Part shown: one piece after another, positions 1 to 8,580 of the stretch
How positions within the stretch are numbered: the stretch's first letter is position 1
Layout of the letters: each line of letters starts with the position of its first letter
Source: Nakamurella sp. A5-74
GTDB taxonomy: Bacteria; Actinomycetota; Actinomycetes; Mycobacteriales; Nakamurellaceae
Assembly (NCBI RefSeq): GCF_040438885.1
Contig: NZ_CP159218.1
Span: 124,001-188,000, forward strand
Direction of reading: 5' to 3'
DNA length: 64,000 bases
Notes under the pieces: generated by a model
Seen by the model: only the letters and a program-made list of their open reading frames with translations
What the model was told of the DNA's origin: nothing
Databases searched by the model: none
Translations under genes and position numbers: made by a program

Positions 1-710
1 TCGTCGGCCACCTGCTGGAACGCGGCGTAGCTGGACCCGAGATCGGATGCCTTCGAGATTCCACCCAAAGGTGACCACGGCAGGAACGCGATGCCCAGCT
101 CGGAGCACAGCTCGAGCTCCGGGCGGGACGACAGGAACGCGGGCGAGTACTGGTTCTGCACGGACGCGAGCCGGCCACCCAGGATGTTCTGCGCCTGCCG
201 GATCTGCTCCGGGTTGGCGTTGGAGATCCCGGCCTGCCGGATCTTGCCCTCGTCCAGCAGGTCACGCAGGGTCCCGACGGAGTCCTCGTACGGGACCGTC
301 GGATCGGGGCGGTGGTACTGGTAGAGACCGATCGCGTCGATCCCCAGGCGCCGCAGCGACGCCTCACAGGCTGCGCGCAGGTGCTCCGGCGAACCGTCCT
401 GTTCCCAGCTGTCCGGCAGCGACCGGGTGTGGCCACCCTTGGTGGCGACCAGGACGTCATCGGTGTCGCCGCTCCAGCTGCGCAGGGCCTCGGCGATCAG
501 GCTCTCGTTGTGGCCGACCTCCTCGTCGTCGACGTGCCCCGCCAGGTGATAGGCGTCGGCGGTGTCGATCAGCCGCACGCCGGCATCGAGCGAGGCGTGG
601 ATGGTGGCGATGGCGGCGGCGCGATCTTCCGGACGGCCCTCAATGGACAGCGGCATTCCGCCGAGTCCGATGGCCGACACGGTTGTCTGTCCGATGGTTC
701 TGGTGTGCAT
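1..710 (-). CDS. Aldo/keto reductase, 3' end outside window
   Basis: NAD(P)H-dependent aldo/keto reductase of the TIM-barrel family, probably cytosolic; substrate unknown. The first 236 residues lie in the window and the C-terminus runs off at base 1. The N-terminus carries a typical beta strand (TIGQTTVSAIGLGGMPL). The family catalytic tetrad is visible: D49 and Y54 in IDTADAY, K91 in VATKGG and H133 in LYQYHRPD. The later SNANPEQI and LPWSPLGG segments are also characteristic of the family. The ATG at 708-710 is the only start in front of the first conserved strand. The gene runs in the same direction as the two-component genes upstream of it, about 100 bases away, but need not share their transcript. 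Family call is firm; physiological role is not known. Confidence 0.88.
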   Translation of the reverse strand, partial: MHTRTIGQTTVSAIGLGGMPLSIEGRPEDRAAAIATIHASLDAGVRLIDTADAYHLAGHVDDEEVGHNESLIAEALRSWSGDTDDVLVATKGGHTRSLPDSWEQDGSPEHLRAACEASLRRLGIDAIGLYQYHRPDPTVPYEDSVGTLRDLLDEGKIRQAGISNANPEQIRQAQNILGGRLASVQNQYSPAFLSSRPELELCSELGIAFLPWSPLGGISKASDLGSSYAAFQQVAD

Positions 711-811
711 ACCCGGACGGTACCCACCTGAGGCGGTCGAGCAAACGGAGGCAGCCGGGACCCGGGTCCGTTCTTGACGGGATGCCGGCACCCTCCTCGT
801 CGCCTGCTCGT

Positions 812-1939
812 TCACCGGATCTGCGGTGGTCGAGCGATGGAGGAGCCGAGAGCCCGATCGATCGGCGGATGGACCGCTCGGTCGCCGCGCACGGCCGGCA
901 GGACGATCCGGACGGCGAGGCCACCCTCCGGTAGCGCCGCAGCGGTGACGGTTCCGCCGTGGGCCGCGACGATCGAGCGGACAATGGTCAGGCCGAGGCC
1001 CACCCCTGCGGTGTGGGACAGCCGGGTGGCGGACAACCGTTGGAACGGTTCGAACAGCCGGGGCACCTGGTCGGGTGGTACCAAGGGTCCTGAGTTGGAG
1101 ACGATCACCGTTCCCGGCCAGGCCACCCTGACCAGGACCCAGCCGTCGTCGACGTTGTACTTGAGGGCGTTGTCCACGAGGTTCTGGATCAGCCGTTCCA
1201 GCAACGTCGGCTCACCGGCCACCGTCGTCGGCTCCAGCTCACGCAGGATGCGCAGCCCGCGGGTGCCGGCGACCCTTCCGAGCACTTCGTCGGCCACGGC
1301 CGCCAGGTCCACCGGCTGGACCGACACCACTCCCTGGTCGCTCTCCGCCAGGGTCAGCAGACCTTCGATGAGGTGTTCGCTCCGCGCGTTGGTCCCCAGC
1401 AGTTGGCGGGACAGCAGTTCCTGTTGCTCGACGGTGAGGTGTCTGCCCATGCTCACCTCGATGAGGGTGCGCTGGGTCGCCAGCGGGGAGCGCAACTCGT
1501 GGGAGGCATTGGCGGTGAACCGACTCTGTGCCTGGTAGGCACCGCCGACCCGCTCCAGCAGCTGATCGATCGAATCCGCCAGTCGCCGGGACGGATCGTT
1601 CCCGATCGCACCCACCCGCAGACCGAGGTTCGTCGGCCCGAACTGCCCCACCCGGAGCGCCAGGTCGTCCAGCGGGCGCAGGCACCACCGTGGGAGGACG
1701 TAGAGCAACCATCCGGTGAATGCCGTGGTGACCACCAGCTCGATGACTGCCAGCGTGGGGTTGAAGACGGTGCAGCCGTTGAGCCCGTCGACCCAGGTGT
1801 CGCCGCACGAGGGTGCCTTCTGCAGCATCATCCGGACGAGATCCAGGCCGACATCGAGAGCGATCGACAGGTAGAGGTATCCCACGACGAGGCAGGCCGA
1901 CGCCGTGGCCATGATCCGGATCCGGAGGTTCAGCTGCAC
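812..1939 (-). CDS. Sensor histidine kinase of a two-component system
   Basis: Membrane histidine kinase of 375 residues. Two transmembrane segments (about residues 10-32 and 62-84) flank a short extracytoplasmic loop of about 30 residues with two cysteines (C45 and C56). A HAMP-like linker follows, then the H-box with H147 in NASHELRSPLA, an N-box (LIQNLVDNALKYN near 240) and a G-box (GVGLGLTIV near 315). It should autophosphorylate on H147 and pass phosphate to the regulator encoded 3 bases upstream in the same operon. The sensor loop is too small for a PAS or Cache domain, so the signal is probably sensed within or near the membrane. Start ATG at 1939 follows the regulator stop directly. 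Signal and targets cannot be inferred. Confidence 0.92.
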   Translation of the reverse strand: MQLNLRIRIMATASACLVVGYLYLSIALDVGLDLVRMMLQKAPSCGDTWVDGLNGCTVFNPTLAVIELVVTTAFTGWLLYVLPRWCLRPLDDLALRVGQFGPTNLGLRVGAIGNDPSRRLADSIDQLLERVGGAYQAQSRFTANASHELRSPLATQRTLIEVSMGRHLTVEQQELLSRQLLGTNARSEHLIEGLLTLAESDQGVVSVQPVDLAAVADEVLGRVAGTRGLRILRELEPTTVAGEPTLLERLIQNLVDNALKYNVDDGWVLVRVAWPGTVIVSNSGPLVPPDQVPRLFEPFQRLSATRLSHTAGVGLGLTIVRSIVAAHGGTVTAAALPEGGLAVRIVLPAVRGDRAVHPPIDRALGSSIARPPQIR

Positions 1940-1942
1940 GGT

Positions 1943-2602
1943 CTACTCGCCCAGGCGATAGCCGGCGCGCAGCACGGTGTGCAGGACCGGCGGATCACCC
2001 AGCTTGCGGCGCAACGTCATCACCGCGACGCGCACCGTGTTGGTGAAGGGATCGGCGTGCTCGTCCCACGCCTTCTCGAGCAGTTCTTCGGCGCTCACCA
2101 CCTCGCCACCTGCGCGCACCAACACATCGAGCACGGCGAACTCCTTGGGAGTCAGATCGAGCAGTCCGCCCTCCCGGAATGCCTGGTGCCGCGGGTGATC
2201 GACGGTGATACCCGCGCACTCCAGGACCGGCTTGGTGCGAGGCGTGACGCGCCGGGCGAGGGCCTGGACGCGAGCGGTGAGCTCGGCGAAGGCGAAGGGC
2301 TTCCCCAGGTAGTCGTCGGCTCCGAGCGCCAGACCCTCAACGCGATCGCGGACGCCGGTGGCGGCGGTGAGCACCAGCACTCGGGTGGCGGATCCCTGCT
2401 CGACCAGCCAACGGCACACGTCGTCGCCGGTGGCGCCGGGCATGTCGCGGTCCAGGATGGCGACGTCGTACTCGTTCTCGCTCAGATGGACGATCGCCGA
2501 GCGGCCGTCGAAGCAGACGTCCACCGCCATCGAGCGCCGGCGGAGTCCTTGGGCGATGGTCTCGGCCAGCAGCTCCTCGTCGTCTGCCACCAGGACACGC
2601 AT
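1943..2602 (-). CDS. OmpR/PhoB-family response regulator
   Basis: Response regulator of 219 residues, partner of the downstream kinase. The receiver domain (1-115) has the acidic pocket (ADDEE), the phosphoacceptor D51 in AILDRDMPG and the conserved lysine in YLGKPF near residue 103. The C-terminal winged-helix DNA-binding domain spans about 125-219 (LTPKEFAVLDVLVR at the start, RKLGDPPVLHTVLRAGYRL at the end). It is first in the two-gene operon. The 116-base gap to the divergent peptidase gene holds the promoter and a short inverted repeat (TTCC-GGATAA-GGAA near 2660-2673) that could be an operator. Whether it autoregulates or also controls the peptidase gene is inference only. Confidence 0.93.
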   Translation of the reverse strand: MRVLVADDEELLAETIAQGLRRRSMAVDVCFDGRSAIVHLSENEYDVAILDRDMPGATGDDVCRWLVEQGSATRVLVLTAATGVRDRVEGLALGADDYLGKPFAFAELTARVQALARRVTPRTKPVLECAGITVDHPRHQAFREGGLLDLTPKEFAVLDVLVRAGGEVVSAEELLEKAWDEHADPFTNTVRVAVMTLRRKLGDPPVLHTVLRAGYRLGE

Positions 2603-2718
2603 GTTCGGATCCTTCCTCCGGGTGACAGTGCTGCGGCGAGTCTAGGGGCGCCGTTGTCAGTTCCGGATAAGGAAGTGACGTACGGGCGCCTCACGCACTC
2701 CTCAGCACTCTGTGCTCC

Positions 2719-3354
2719 ATGACCGAGACACTGCGACCCATCCAGCACCCCCGACCCGCCCGCGCCACAGCCATGGCCCCGACCGCGGGCCGCACCGTCC
2801 GGGACGAACTGTTCCGATCGATCGCCCTGTGGCTGGGCAGAGTGCTGCTGCCGAGCGCCTGGCTCGGATCGCGGCACGACTCGCACGCCCGGGCAGCCCA
2901 GTGGGCCCTGCAGCTGCGCTTCCCCCATGAGCGCCTCGCCGGTCTGACGACCGGGATGGCGGTCGCTCTCCGTCGAGCCCGCACCGCCGCGTTCTGGGAA
3001 CAGGATCTGCTGCTGGGAGTGACGTCCGGCCACCGCACCGTCGACGAGCAGAACCGGATGCTGACCGACGATCTCATCCGGCTGGAGTCCGTCGGTGACG
3101 GCCCTGCCCGCGCGCTCCCCGTCGAACAGTCGCAGCACGTCGCCGGTCTGGCCGTTGACGTACGTCCACGGGAAGCCGCGATGTGGTTGGAGCGCAACGG
3201 TCATCGGTTTGATCTGTACCGCACGTACGCGAACGAGTGGTGGCATTTCGAGTACCTGCCGCGGGCCAGCGGCACCGCTCCCCAGATGCTCGCCCATCCG
3301 GGGGCGCGCGGTCCGGGCAAGTGCAGCACGACTGGTGCCGGCGTGCAGTCCTGA
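2719..3354 (+). CDS. M15-family D-Ala-D-Ala carboxypeptidase-like protein
   Basis: 211-residue protein with the zinc-binding pattern of peptidase family M15 (VanY/VanX/DacB-like), enzymes that trim D-alanyl-D-alanine ends of peptidoglycan precursors. Visible motifs are TSGHRT (102-107), the S-x-H-x-x-G-x-A-x-D motif SQHVAGLAVD with H140 and D147, and EWWHFEY with catalytic E173 and zinc ligand H176. These are the key residues of the family. No signal peptide or membrane segment is obvious, so either export is atypical or the protein acts on cytoplasmic dipeptides as VanX does. It lies divergent from the two-component operon; control by that system would fit known van-type arrangements but is not shown. 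Confidence 0.82.
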   Translation: MTETLRPIQHPRPARATAMAPTAGRTVRDELFRSIALWLGRVLLPSAWLGSRHDSHARAAQWALQLRFPHERLAGLTTGMAVALRRARTAAFWEQDLLLGVTSGHRTVDEQNRMLTDDLIRLESVGDGPARALPVEQSQHVAGLAVDVRPREAAMWLERNGHRFDLYRTYANEWWHFEYLPRASGTAPQMLAHPGARGPGKCSTTGAGVQS

Positions 3355-3527
3355 TCAAGCACGAGCGGGTCCGACAGGGAGGTGTCCTCGGGCAATCGTT
3401 CACCGCTCGGTCACCCGACTGTCGGCTGCGCGTCGCCCTGCAGGTCGAAGCTGCGGGAGCCCTCGTTCGTGGGGGCCGAGAGCTCCGGCAGCTTCGTCGG
3501 AACCGCCGTCACACCCAGGAGCGCGTC

Positions 3528-5006
3528 GTGAGTCGTCCCCTTCCTTTCGTCCGTCGTCGGCTCAGGGCCGGTACCGCCGTCGGCGTCACCGCTGCGATCG
3601 TGGGAGCCGCTGCTCTGATTCCTGCGTTGACCGTTGGGACGGTCGTTGCTCCGGTCGGCTCCGGCCCGGCTGCGGCGCACGTCGCATCCTGGCCGCTCCC
3701 TCCGCAGCCACCGCGTCCGGGGGCAGCCAGGGCGGCCGTCACCCTCTACGCCGAGAACGTCGCTCCGTTGGCGACGATCGGCGGCGTGCAGATCGGCGGC
3801 AGCGCGTTCGGGTCGTCGTTCACCAAGGCGCCGTGGGGATCCGATCTCTACTACGGGCTGACCGATCGCGGACCCAATGTCGACGGGCCGAACGCCACGA
3901 AGATCGAGCCGCTGCCCGATTTCAACCCGGCGATCGGCGAGTTCGCCCTTGTCGGCTCCGGGTCGCGCGCGCACGCCGTACTGCTGCGCACGATCCCGCT
4001 GAGAGCGGCGGACGGCTCCGGCTACAACGGTCGGGTGAGTCTGGCCGGCGGCACCGGAGAGACCATCACGGATCTGACCGGTACTGCCCTCGACCCGAGC
4101 CCGTACGGCTACGACCCCGAGGGCCTCGCAGTGCTGCGCGACGGCACCTTCTGGGTGTCCGACGAGTACGGCCCGTTCATCACCCACTTCGATCGCACCG
4201 GTCGCCAGCTCGAACGACTCAGCCCGTTCGACGGGTCGCTGCCGGTGGAGCTGTCGCTGCGGGATCCGAACAAGGGCATGGAGGGACTCACCGTCACGCC
4301 CGACGGCCGGATGTTGGTCGGCATCATGCAGGCTGCACTGAACGCCCCGGACGGCCCGAAGTCCAAGAACGTCCCGGTGGTGCGGATCGTGACGGTCGAT
4401 CTGGCGAGCCGACAGACCCACGAGTACCTGTATGCCCTGCACGCCGGCGATTCCGTCGGCACCACGGTCAGCGAGATCGCCGCGCTGAACGCACACGAGT
4501 TCCTCGTGGACGAACGCGACTCCGCGAAAGAACCGGCTGCGAACAAGAAGCTGTACCGGATCGACCTCCGCGGGGCGACGGACGTGAGCAAGCATGCGCA
4601 GGTTCCGAACGCGACCTACCGCGAGGTGCACGGCGGACTCCTGGTGGGCGGCAGGACGATCGAGGCGATCGCCGGCAAGAACTCGACCGCTACCGCGACC
4701 GCGAACCTGGCAGCTGTCGGCGTCACGCCGGCGACCTCGAGGCTCTTCCTGGACATCGGCGGCCTGGTGACGGCGATCGCTCCCGACGGATCATTCTTCG
4801 GTCATGACAAGGTCGAGGGTGTCGCGGTGGTCGACGGTGGACGGTCGGTGGTGCTCAGCAACGATTCGGATTTCGGCATCGACGGCACGACCACCACGAC
4901 CCCGCCGTTCGGTCTGCAGGCCAAGATCCTGCCGAACGGACGTCAGGACAGCGGCGAGCTGCTGAAGGTCGACCTGGCGAAGGTGCCGGCGGAATACCGC
5001 CGCTGA
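3528..5006 (+). CDS. Exported esterase-like phytase-family beta-propeller protein
   Basis: 492-residue protein of the esterase-like phytase group (Phytase-like, PF13449 type). The start is taken as GTG 3528 because AGGAG at 3516-3520 sits seven bases before it; longer upstream reading lacks coding character. An RRR-containing N-region followed by a long hydrophobic stretch (about 9-38) predicts export or an N-terminal anchor. The mature part has propeller-like motifs: YGLTDRGPN, GYDPEGLAVL, FWVSDEYGPF, PNKGMEGLTVTPDG and FGHDKVEGVAVVDGG. Family members hydrolyse phosphate esters or are of unknown substrate; a phosphate-scavenging role outside the cell is plausible. Nothing in the neighbourhood confirms it. 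Confidence 0.85.
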   Translation: MSRPLPFVRRRLRAGTAVGVTAAIVGAAALIPALTVGTVVAPVGSGPAAAHVASWPLPPQPPRPGAARAAVTLYAENVAPLATIGGVQIGGSAFGSSFTKAPWGSDLYYGLTDRGPNVDGPNATKIEPLPDFNPAIGEFALVGSGSRAHAVLLRTIPLRAADGSGYNGRVSLAGGTGETITDLTGTALDPSPYGYDPEGLAVLRDGTFWVSDEYGPFITHFDRTGRQLERLSPFDGSLPVELSLRDPNKGMEGLTVTPDGRMLVGIMQAALNAPDGPKSKNVPVVRIVTVDLASRQTHEYLYALHAGDSVGTTVSEIAALNAHEFLVDERDSAKEPAANKKLYRIDLRGATDVSKHAQVPNATYREVHGGLLVGGRTIEAIAGKNSTATATANLAAVGVTPATSRLFLDIGGLVTAIAPDGSFFGHDKVEGVAVVDGGRSVVLSNDSDFGIDGTTTTTPPFGLQAKILPNGRQDSGELLKVDLAKVPAEYRR

Positions 5007-5168
5007 TCGAGCGACAGAGGACGGTCGGAGACGAGATCCGTTCCGTGCAACGACGGGGTCTGATCACGCTCGTTCCTGGCATGTCAGGACCACCCCTGGC
5101 GTGTTGCTGTCGCACCGGTCCATACTCGCCTCACCGCAGTCACCTGTAGTAGGCAAAGGAGCCGACCC

Positions 5169-5588
5169 ATGAGTGCAGAACTGACCCCGTACCTGAACTT
5201 CGGCGGTACTGCCAGGGAGGCGATGGAGTATTACGCATCGATCTTCGGCGGCATTCCCGAGGTCATGACCTTCGGTCAAGGCGGCATGGAGGGCGTGGAT
5301 CCTGACCTGGTGATGCACTCGTCGTTGGTGGGCGGCAACGGGTTCCGCATCTTCGGCGCTGACGCCCCGCCGGCGATGGGCCCCACTCCGGTCGCCGGCA
5401 ACATCACCATGTCGCTGTCCGGTGACGACGAGCAGGCGCTCACCGGCTACTGGCAGGCACTGTCCGACGGTGGAACGGTACGGACGCCCCTGGCCCGGGC
5501 GCCCTGGGGGGACAGCTACGGCGACCTCGTCGACAAGTTCGGCATTGCCTGGCTCGTCAACATCTCCGGAGTAGCAGCGGAAGCCTGA
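5169..5588 (+). CDS. PhnB-like VOC-fold protein
   Basis: 139-residue protein of the PhnB/DUF1428-like vicinal-oxygen-chelate fold (TPYLNFGGTAREAMEYY at the start, MEYYASIFGG typical of the family). Members bind metal or small ligands, but most have no assigned reaction. RBS AAGGAG lies nine bases before the ATG. Its 3' end is followed within ten bases by the 32-bp tandem repeat array, so the transcript probably includes or ends in that array. Stand-alone gene; function unknown. Confidence 0.85.
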   Translation: MSAELTPYLNFGGTAREAMEYYASIFGGIPEVMTFGQGGMEGVDPDLVMHSSLVGGNGFRIFGADAPPAMGPTPVAGNITMSLSGDDEQALTGYWQALSDGGTVRTPLARAPWGDSYGDLVDKFGIAWLVNISGVAAEA

Positions 5589-5596
5589 CCCGCCCC

Positions 5597-5763
5597 TTCG
5601 CGGTTCTGACGGTCGTCTGCAGCCGACGTTCGCGGTTCTGACGGTCGTGTGCAGCCGACGTTCGCGGTTCTGACGGTCGTGTGTAGCCGACGTTCGCGGT
5701 TCTGACGGTCGCGTGCAGTCGACGTTCGCGGTCCTGACGGTCGTGTGCAGTCGACGTTCGCGG
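5597..5763. repeat. Tandem array of a 32-bp unit, five full copies plus a start
   Basis: Units begin with TTCGCGG at 5597, 5629, 5661, 5693, 5725 and 5757, an exact 32-base period with no spacer. The unit reads TTCGCGGTTCTGACGGTC then GTGTGCAGCCGACG. Copies differ at one to three positions. The array starts eight bases after the PhnB-like stop codon and ends about 120 bases before the T-box leader. Because 32 is not a multiple of three and there are no stops on the minus strand, a long spurious reading frame crosses it. It is not CRISPR: no spacers separate the units. Confidence 0.95.
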
Positions 5764-5878
5764 ATGCCTCGGTCGGGTGAACGCCGGACCTTCCATCTCC
5801 ACGCTCTGAGACTTGCCTCCCGGTTCGGCCTACCCGGTGGCTACTTCGGGCGATCGTTGCTACCGTCCGCGGTGTACC

Positions 5879-6030
5879 GATGACGACGGGTGTGACGAAC
5901 CCCGAGTCGGTACCGTCCTGATCGTCGTCATCGATCCTGTTGAAGAGGCCCGTGTGCTGCGGGCGAAGATATGGTGGCACCGCGAGCTCCCGATCGCCCA
6001 CATCTCCCGGGGTACTTCTCCAGGAGGTGA
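5879..6030 (+). ncRNA. Translational T-box leader of the aspartyl-tRNA synthetase gene
   Basis: The T-box core TGGCACCGCG is at 5975-5984, inside GGTGGCACCGCGAG. A compact Stem I is formed by GATGACGACGG (5879-5889) with CCGTC (5913-5917) and GTCATC (5927-5932). It leaves a nine-base right-hand bulge CTGATCGTC (5918-5926) that can hold an Asp codon GAU at 5920-5922. A Stem III hairpin GCCCG/CGGGC follows at 5948-5964. The UGGC element should pair with a tRNA ending G-CCA; G73 is the discriminator of tRNA-Asp and tRNA-Asn. AGGAGG (6022-6027) can pair with CTCC at 5987-5990, so control is likely at translation initiation, as in actinobacterial ileS leaders. The specifier choice is inference, and an alternative 9-bp pairing GATGACGAC/GTCGTCATC exists. 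Confidence 0.82.
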
Positions 6031-6035
6031 ATCGA

Positions 6036-7337
6036 TTGTCCCGCAACACATCCACTCCCGACCTACCGCTGCCGCGATCGCTCTGTGCAGATCCAGGGCC
6101 GACCGGGAACCGCATCCGCATCGAAGGGTGGGTCCACCGACGCCGACGCCTGTCGTCCGTCACCTTCGTGGTGATCCGCGACCGATCCGGGCTGCTGCAG
6201 ACGGTCGTGACCGATCCGGCCACCCGTGCGCAACTCGACTCCATCGGCGAGGAATCAGTGGTCACCGTCATTGGGGTGTCCGCCATGAACCCCCAGGCCC
6301 CGGGCGGCCACGAGCTGGTCGATGTCGAGTTCACCGTGCTCTCCCACGCGGAGACCCCGCCGATCGCACTCTGGCGACCAGAACTCGACGTCAGCCTGCC
6401 GGTGATGCTCGACCATGCGGCGGTCAGCTGGCGTCATCCGGAACGGCGCAAGGTGTGGCAGGTTGCGGCCGCGTCGCTCCGCGGCTTCCGGAACACGTTG
6501 GAGCGGAGCGGTTCCACCGAGATCCAGACACCGAAGATCGTGGCCGGATCGACTGAATCCGGCGCGAACACCTTCACCCTCGACTACCTCGGACAGCCGG
6601 CATACCTCGCCCAGTCGCCGCAGTTCTACAAGCAGACGATGGTCGGCGTGTTCGAACGGGTGCATGAGGTCGGGCCGGTGTTCCGCGCCGAACCACACGA
6701 CACCGTCCGCCACCTCTCGGAGTACGTATCGCTCGATGCGGAGATCGGCTTCATCACCGATCACCGCGACGTGCTGGCGCTGTTGCGAACCGTGCTCGCC
6801 GGTATGCGGGAGGAGGTGGCGGCGGTCGACCTGCCGATCGGCGCCGTCGTTCCCGAGATCCCGGACGAGATCCCGACGATCCACTTCTCCCGCGCACTCG
6901 AGCTGGCGGGTGCACCGGACGACGAGCCGGACCTGGCGCCCGAGCACGAGCGGAAGCTGGGAGCCTGGGCACGAGACGAGTTCGGCTCGGATTTCCTTGC
7001 GGTGGAAGGCTATCCGGCGGCCAAGCGGCCGTTCTACACCCATCCCCAGCCGGACGATCCGCGATGGACCAACTCCTTCGACCTGCTGTTCCGCGGGTTG
7101 GAACTGGTGACGGGTGGCCAGCGGTTGCATCACTACCAGGACTGTCTCGATGCGCTCGACGCCCGTGGCGAGGACCCTGCCGGGTATGTCGGTTATCTGG
7201 AGGCGTTCCGGCACGGGATGCCGCCCCACGGTGGCTTCGCGATCGGGCTGGAGCGCTGGGTGTCCCGGGTGCTGGGTCTGGACAACATCAGGCTCGCGAC
7301 GCTGTTCCCGCGGGACGTGCACCGGCTGGTGCCGTGA
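6036..7337 (+). CDS. aspS: Archaeal-type aspartyl-tRNA synthetase (AspRS2-like, possibly non-discriminating)
   Basis: Class IIb aminoacyl-tRNA synthetase of 433 residues that charges tRNA-Asp, and tRNA-Asn too if non-discriminating. The short archaeal architecture is clear: N-terminal OB anticodon-binding domain (about 25-110, IRIEGWVHRRRR), then directly the catalytic core without the bacterial insertion domain. Motif 2 is FRAEPHDTVRHLSEY (216-230) and motif 3 GFAIGLERW (399-407), ending in the usual ATLFPRDVHRL. TTG 6036 is chosen because AGGAGG sits eight bases upstream; the in-frame GTG at 6027 overlaps that site. Family members with bacterial-type AspRS elsewhere in the genome often serve Asn-tRNA formation with GatCAB, or act as a second copy. 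Preceded by a T-box leader. Confidence 0.9.
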   Translation: MSRNTSTPDLPLPRSLCADPGPTGNRIRIEGWVHRRRRLSSVTFVVIRDRSGLLQTVVTDPATRAQLDSIGEESVVTVIGVSAMNPQAPGGHELVDVEFTVLSHAETPPIALWRPELDVSLPVMLDHAAVSWRHPERRKVWQVAAASLRGFRNTLERSGSTEIQTPKIVAGSTESGANTFTLDYLGQPAYLAQSPQFYKQTMVGVFERVHEVGPVFRAEPHDTVRHLSEYVSLDAEIGFITDHRDVLALLRTVLAGMREEVAAVDLPIGAVVPEIPDEIPTIHFSRALELAGAPDDEPDLAPEHERKLGAWARDEFGSDFLAVEGYPAAKRPFYTHPQPDDPRWTNSFDLLFRGLELVTGGQRLHHYQDCLDALDARGEDPAGYVGYLEAFRHGMPPHGGFAIGLERWVSRVLGLDNIRLATLFPRDVHRLVP

Positions 7338-7353
7338 GCCGTGCTGTGCGCGG

Positions 7354-8238
7354 TCAGGTCGGCGCGATCACTCGCTGCAGGGTCGCGTAACCCGCAGGCT
7401 CCCAGGTCGGCTTCCCGCCGGGAAGGCAGAGTCGCCCGTTGCGCCCGATCTCGATGAGCCCGAGTGCTCGCAGCACGGCCCATCCGCGGGCCCGGGCGAT
7501 GGTGGCCCCGTCTGCCCGCGCGTAGCAGTCGAAGAACCGAACCGCGGCGCCCGTCGGCAGCAGGATCCAGGCCGCCGACAGGTCGGTCGCCGGATCGCCC
7601 GAGCACAGATCGCCGAAATCGAGCACCCCGGCCAGGGTCCCGTCGACGACGGTCACGTTCGCCGGGTGCAGGTCGCTGTGCAGCCACAGTGCCGGGCCGT
7701 GCCAGGCGGGCGCTGCGACCGCGGCTGCCCAGACCGCTTGCACCACAACGGTGTCGACACTCTGGTCGAGCTTCCCGAGAGCGGTGTCGAGGCGCTGCTG
7801 CGGATCCAGCGGCAGGCCGCGCGGGGGGTTCACCGGTGCGTCATCGGGTGCCGGGACGTGGAGTGCGCGCAGGAATGCTGCCAGAGTCCGCGCGGCGCCC
7901 GGGTCGGTGACGGGGGTGGTGTCGGCGGGTTCTCCCTCGACCCATCGGGCGATGGTCCAGGTGTGCGGGAACGACGCGGACGGTGTGCCGACGCGTACCG
8001 GGACCGGCGTGGGCAACGGCAGCCGGCCGGCCAGGGTGGGCAACCACGTCCGTTCCTTGACCAGCAGGCCAGGTGCCCGATCGGTCCGCGGAAGCCGCAC
8101 GGCCAGCTCGTCCCCGAGCCGCCACTGCTGGTTGTCCCAGCCGCCGGCGACCTCCTGCAACGGGAGTTCAGCCAGGTCGGGATGCTGCTCCTGCAGCAGG
8201 GATCGCACGAGGCGCTGCTCGAATCGGACGTCCTGCAT
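7354..8238 (-). CDS. Aminoglycoside-phosphotransferase-fold kinase
   Basis: 294-residue protein kinase-like-fold phosphotransferase. Catalytic loop HSDLHPANV (H187, D189, N194) and metal-binding LDFGD (D207) are intact; the N-lobe has WDNQQWRLGDELAVRLPR with the likely ATP-binding arginine or lysine region. The ATG at 8238 is preferred over the upstream in-frame start because AGAGGAA lies six bases ahead of it. The family includes antibiotic, choline and homoserine kinases; the substrate is not predictable here. It converges on aspS with only 16 bases between stop codons. Confidence 0.88.
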   Translation of the reverse strand: MQDVRFEQRLVRSLLQEQHPDLAELPLQEVAGGWDNQQWRLGDELAVRLPRTDRAPGLLVKERTWLPTLAGRLPLPTPVPVRVGTPSASFPHTWTIARWVEGEPADTTPVTDPGAARTLAAFLRALHVPAPDDAPVNPPRGLPLDPQQRLDTALGKLDQSVDTVVVQAVWAAAVAAPAWHGPALWLHSDLHPANVTVVDGTLAGVLDFGDLCSGDPATDLSAAWILLPTGAAVRFFDCYARADGATIARARGWAVLRALGLIEIGRNGRLCLPGGKPTWEPAGYATLQRVIAPT

Positions 8239-8580
8239 CTGGTTCCTCTCGATCCACCCTGGCGGCACCGTCACCACCGGTGGTCCCCTTCGTACACTGA
8301 CCGCGTGGTGTCGACCTGGGACGTGTCATCGGTGGGGGTGCTGCAGATGCCATCCGGCCGGGTCGTACGGGGACGCGGTCTGCGCCGGCCACTGCCCCGC
8401 CGGCGTAGCCCCGGAGTTCGACGCTGACTGCCGGCCCGCAGCACTTCTGGGCGGGGAGAATCGGACATATGTTCCCCGCCCATCGGGTGGAGTCAAGTCG
8501 ATGGTCGAGCGCTAGCATCAGTCCCAGCGGGTAACGGCCATTCCCACGGATTGCGGAGTCCGCGTGACCAAGGAGCCGCA

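Noticed and set aside
47-934. 295-residue plus-strand frame at the left edge
   Set aside because: Arg/Pro-rich shadow opposite the aldo/keto reductase, which shows the full catalytic tetrad.
5597-5763. Possible CRISPR array
   Set aside because: The 32-base units are directly adjacent with no spacers, and no cas genes are present.
5516-6334. Long minus-strand reading frame across the 32-bp repeats
   Set aside because: It exists because the repeat unit lacks stops; the protein is repetitive Arg/Thr-rich and overlaps the T-box leader and the start of aspS.
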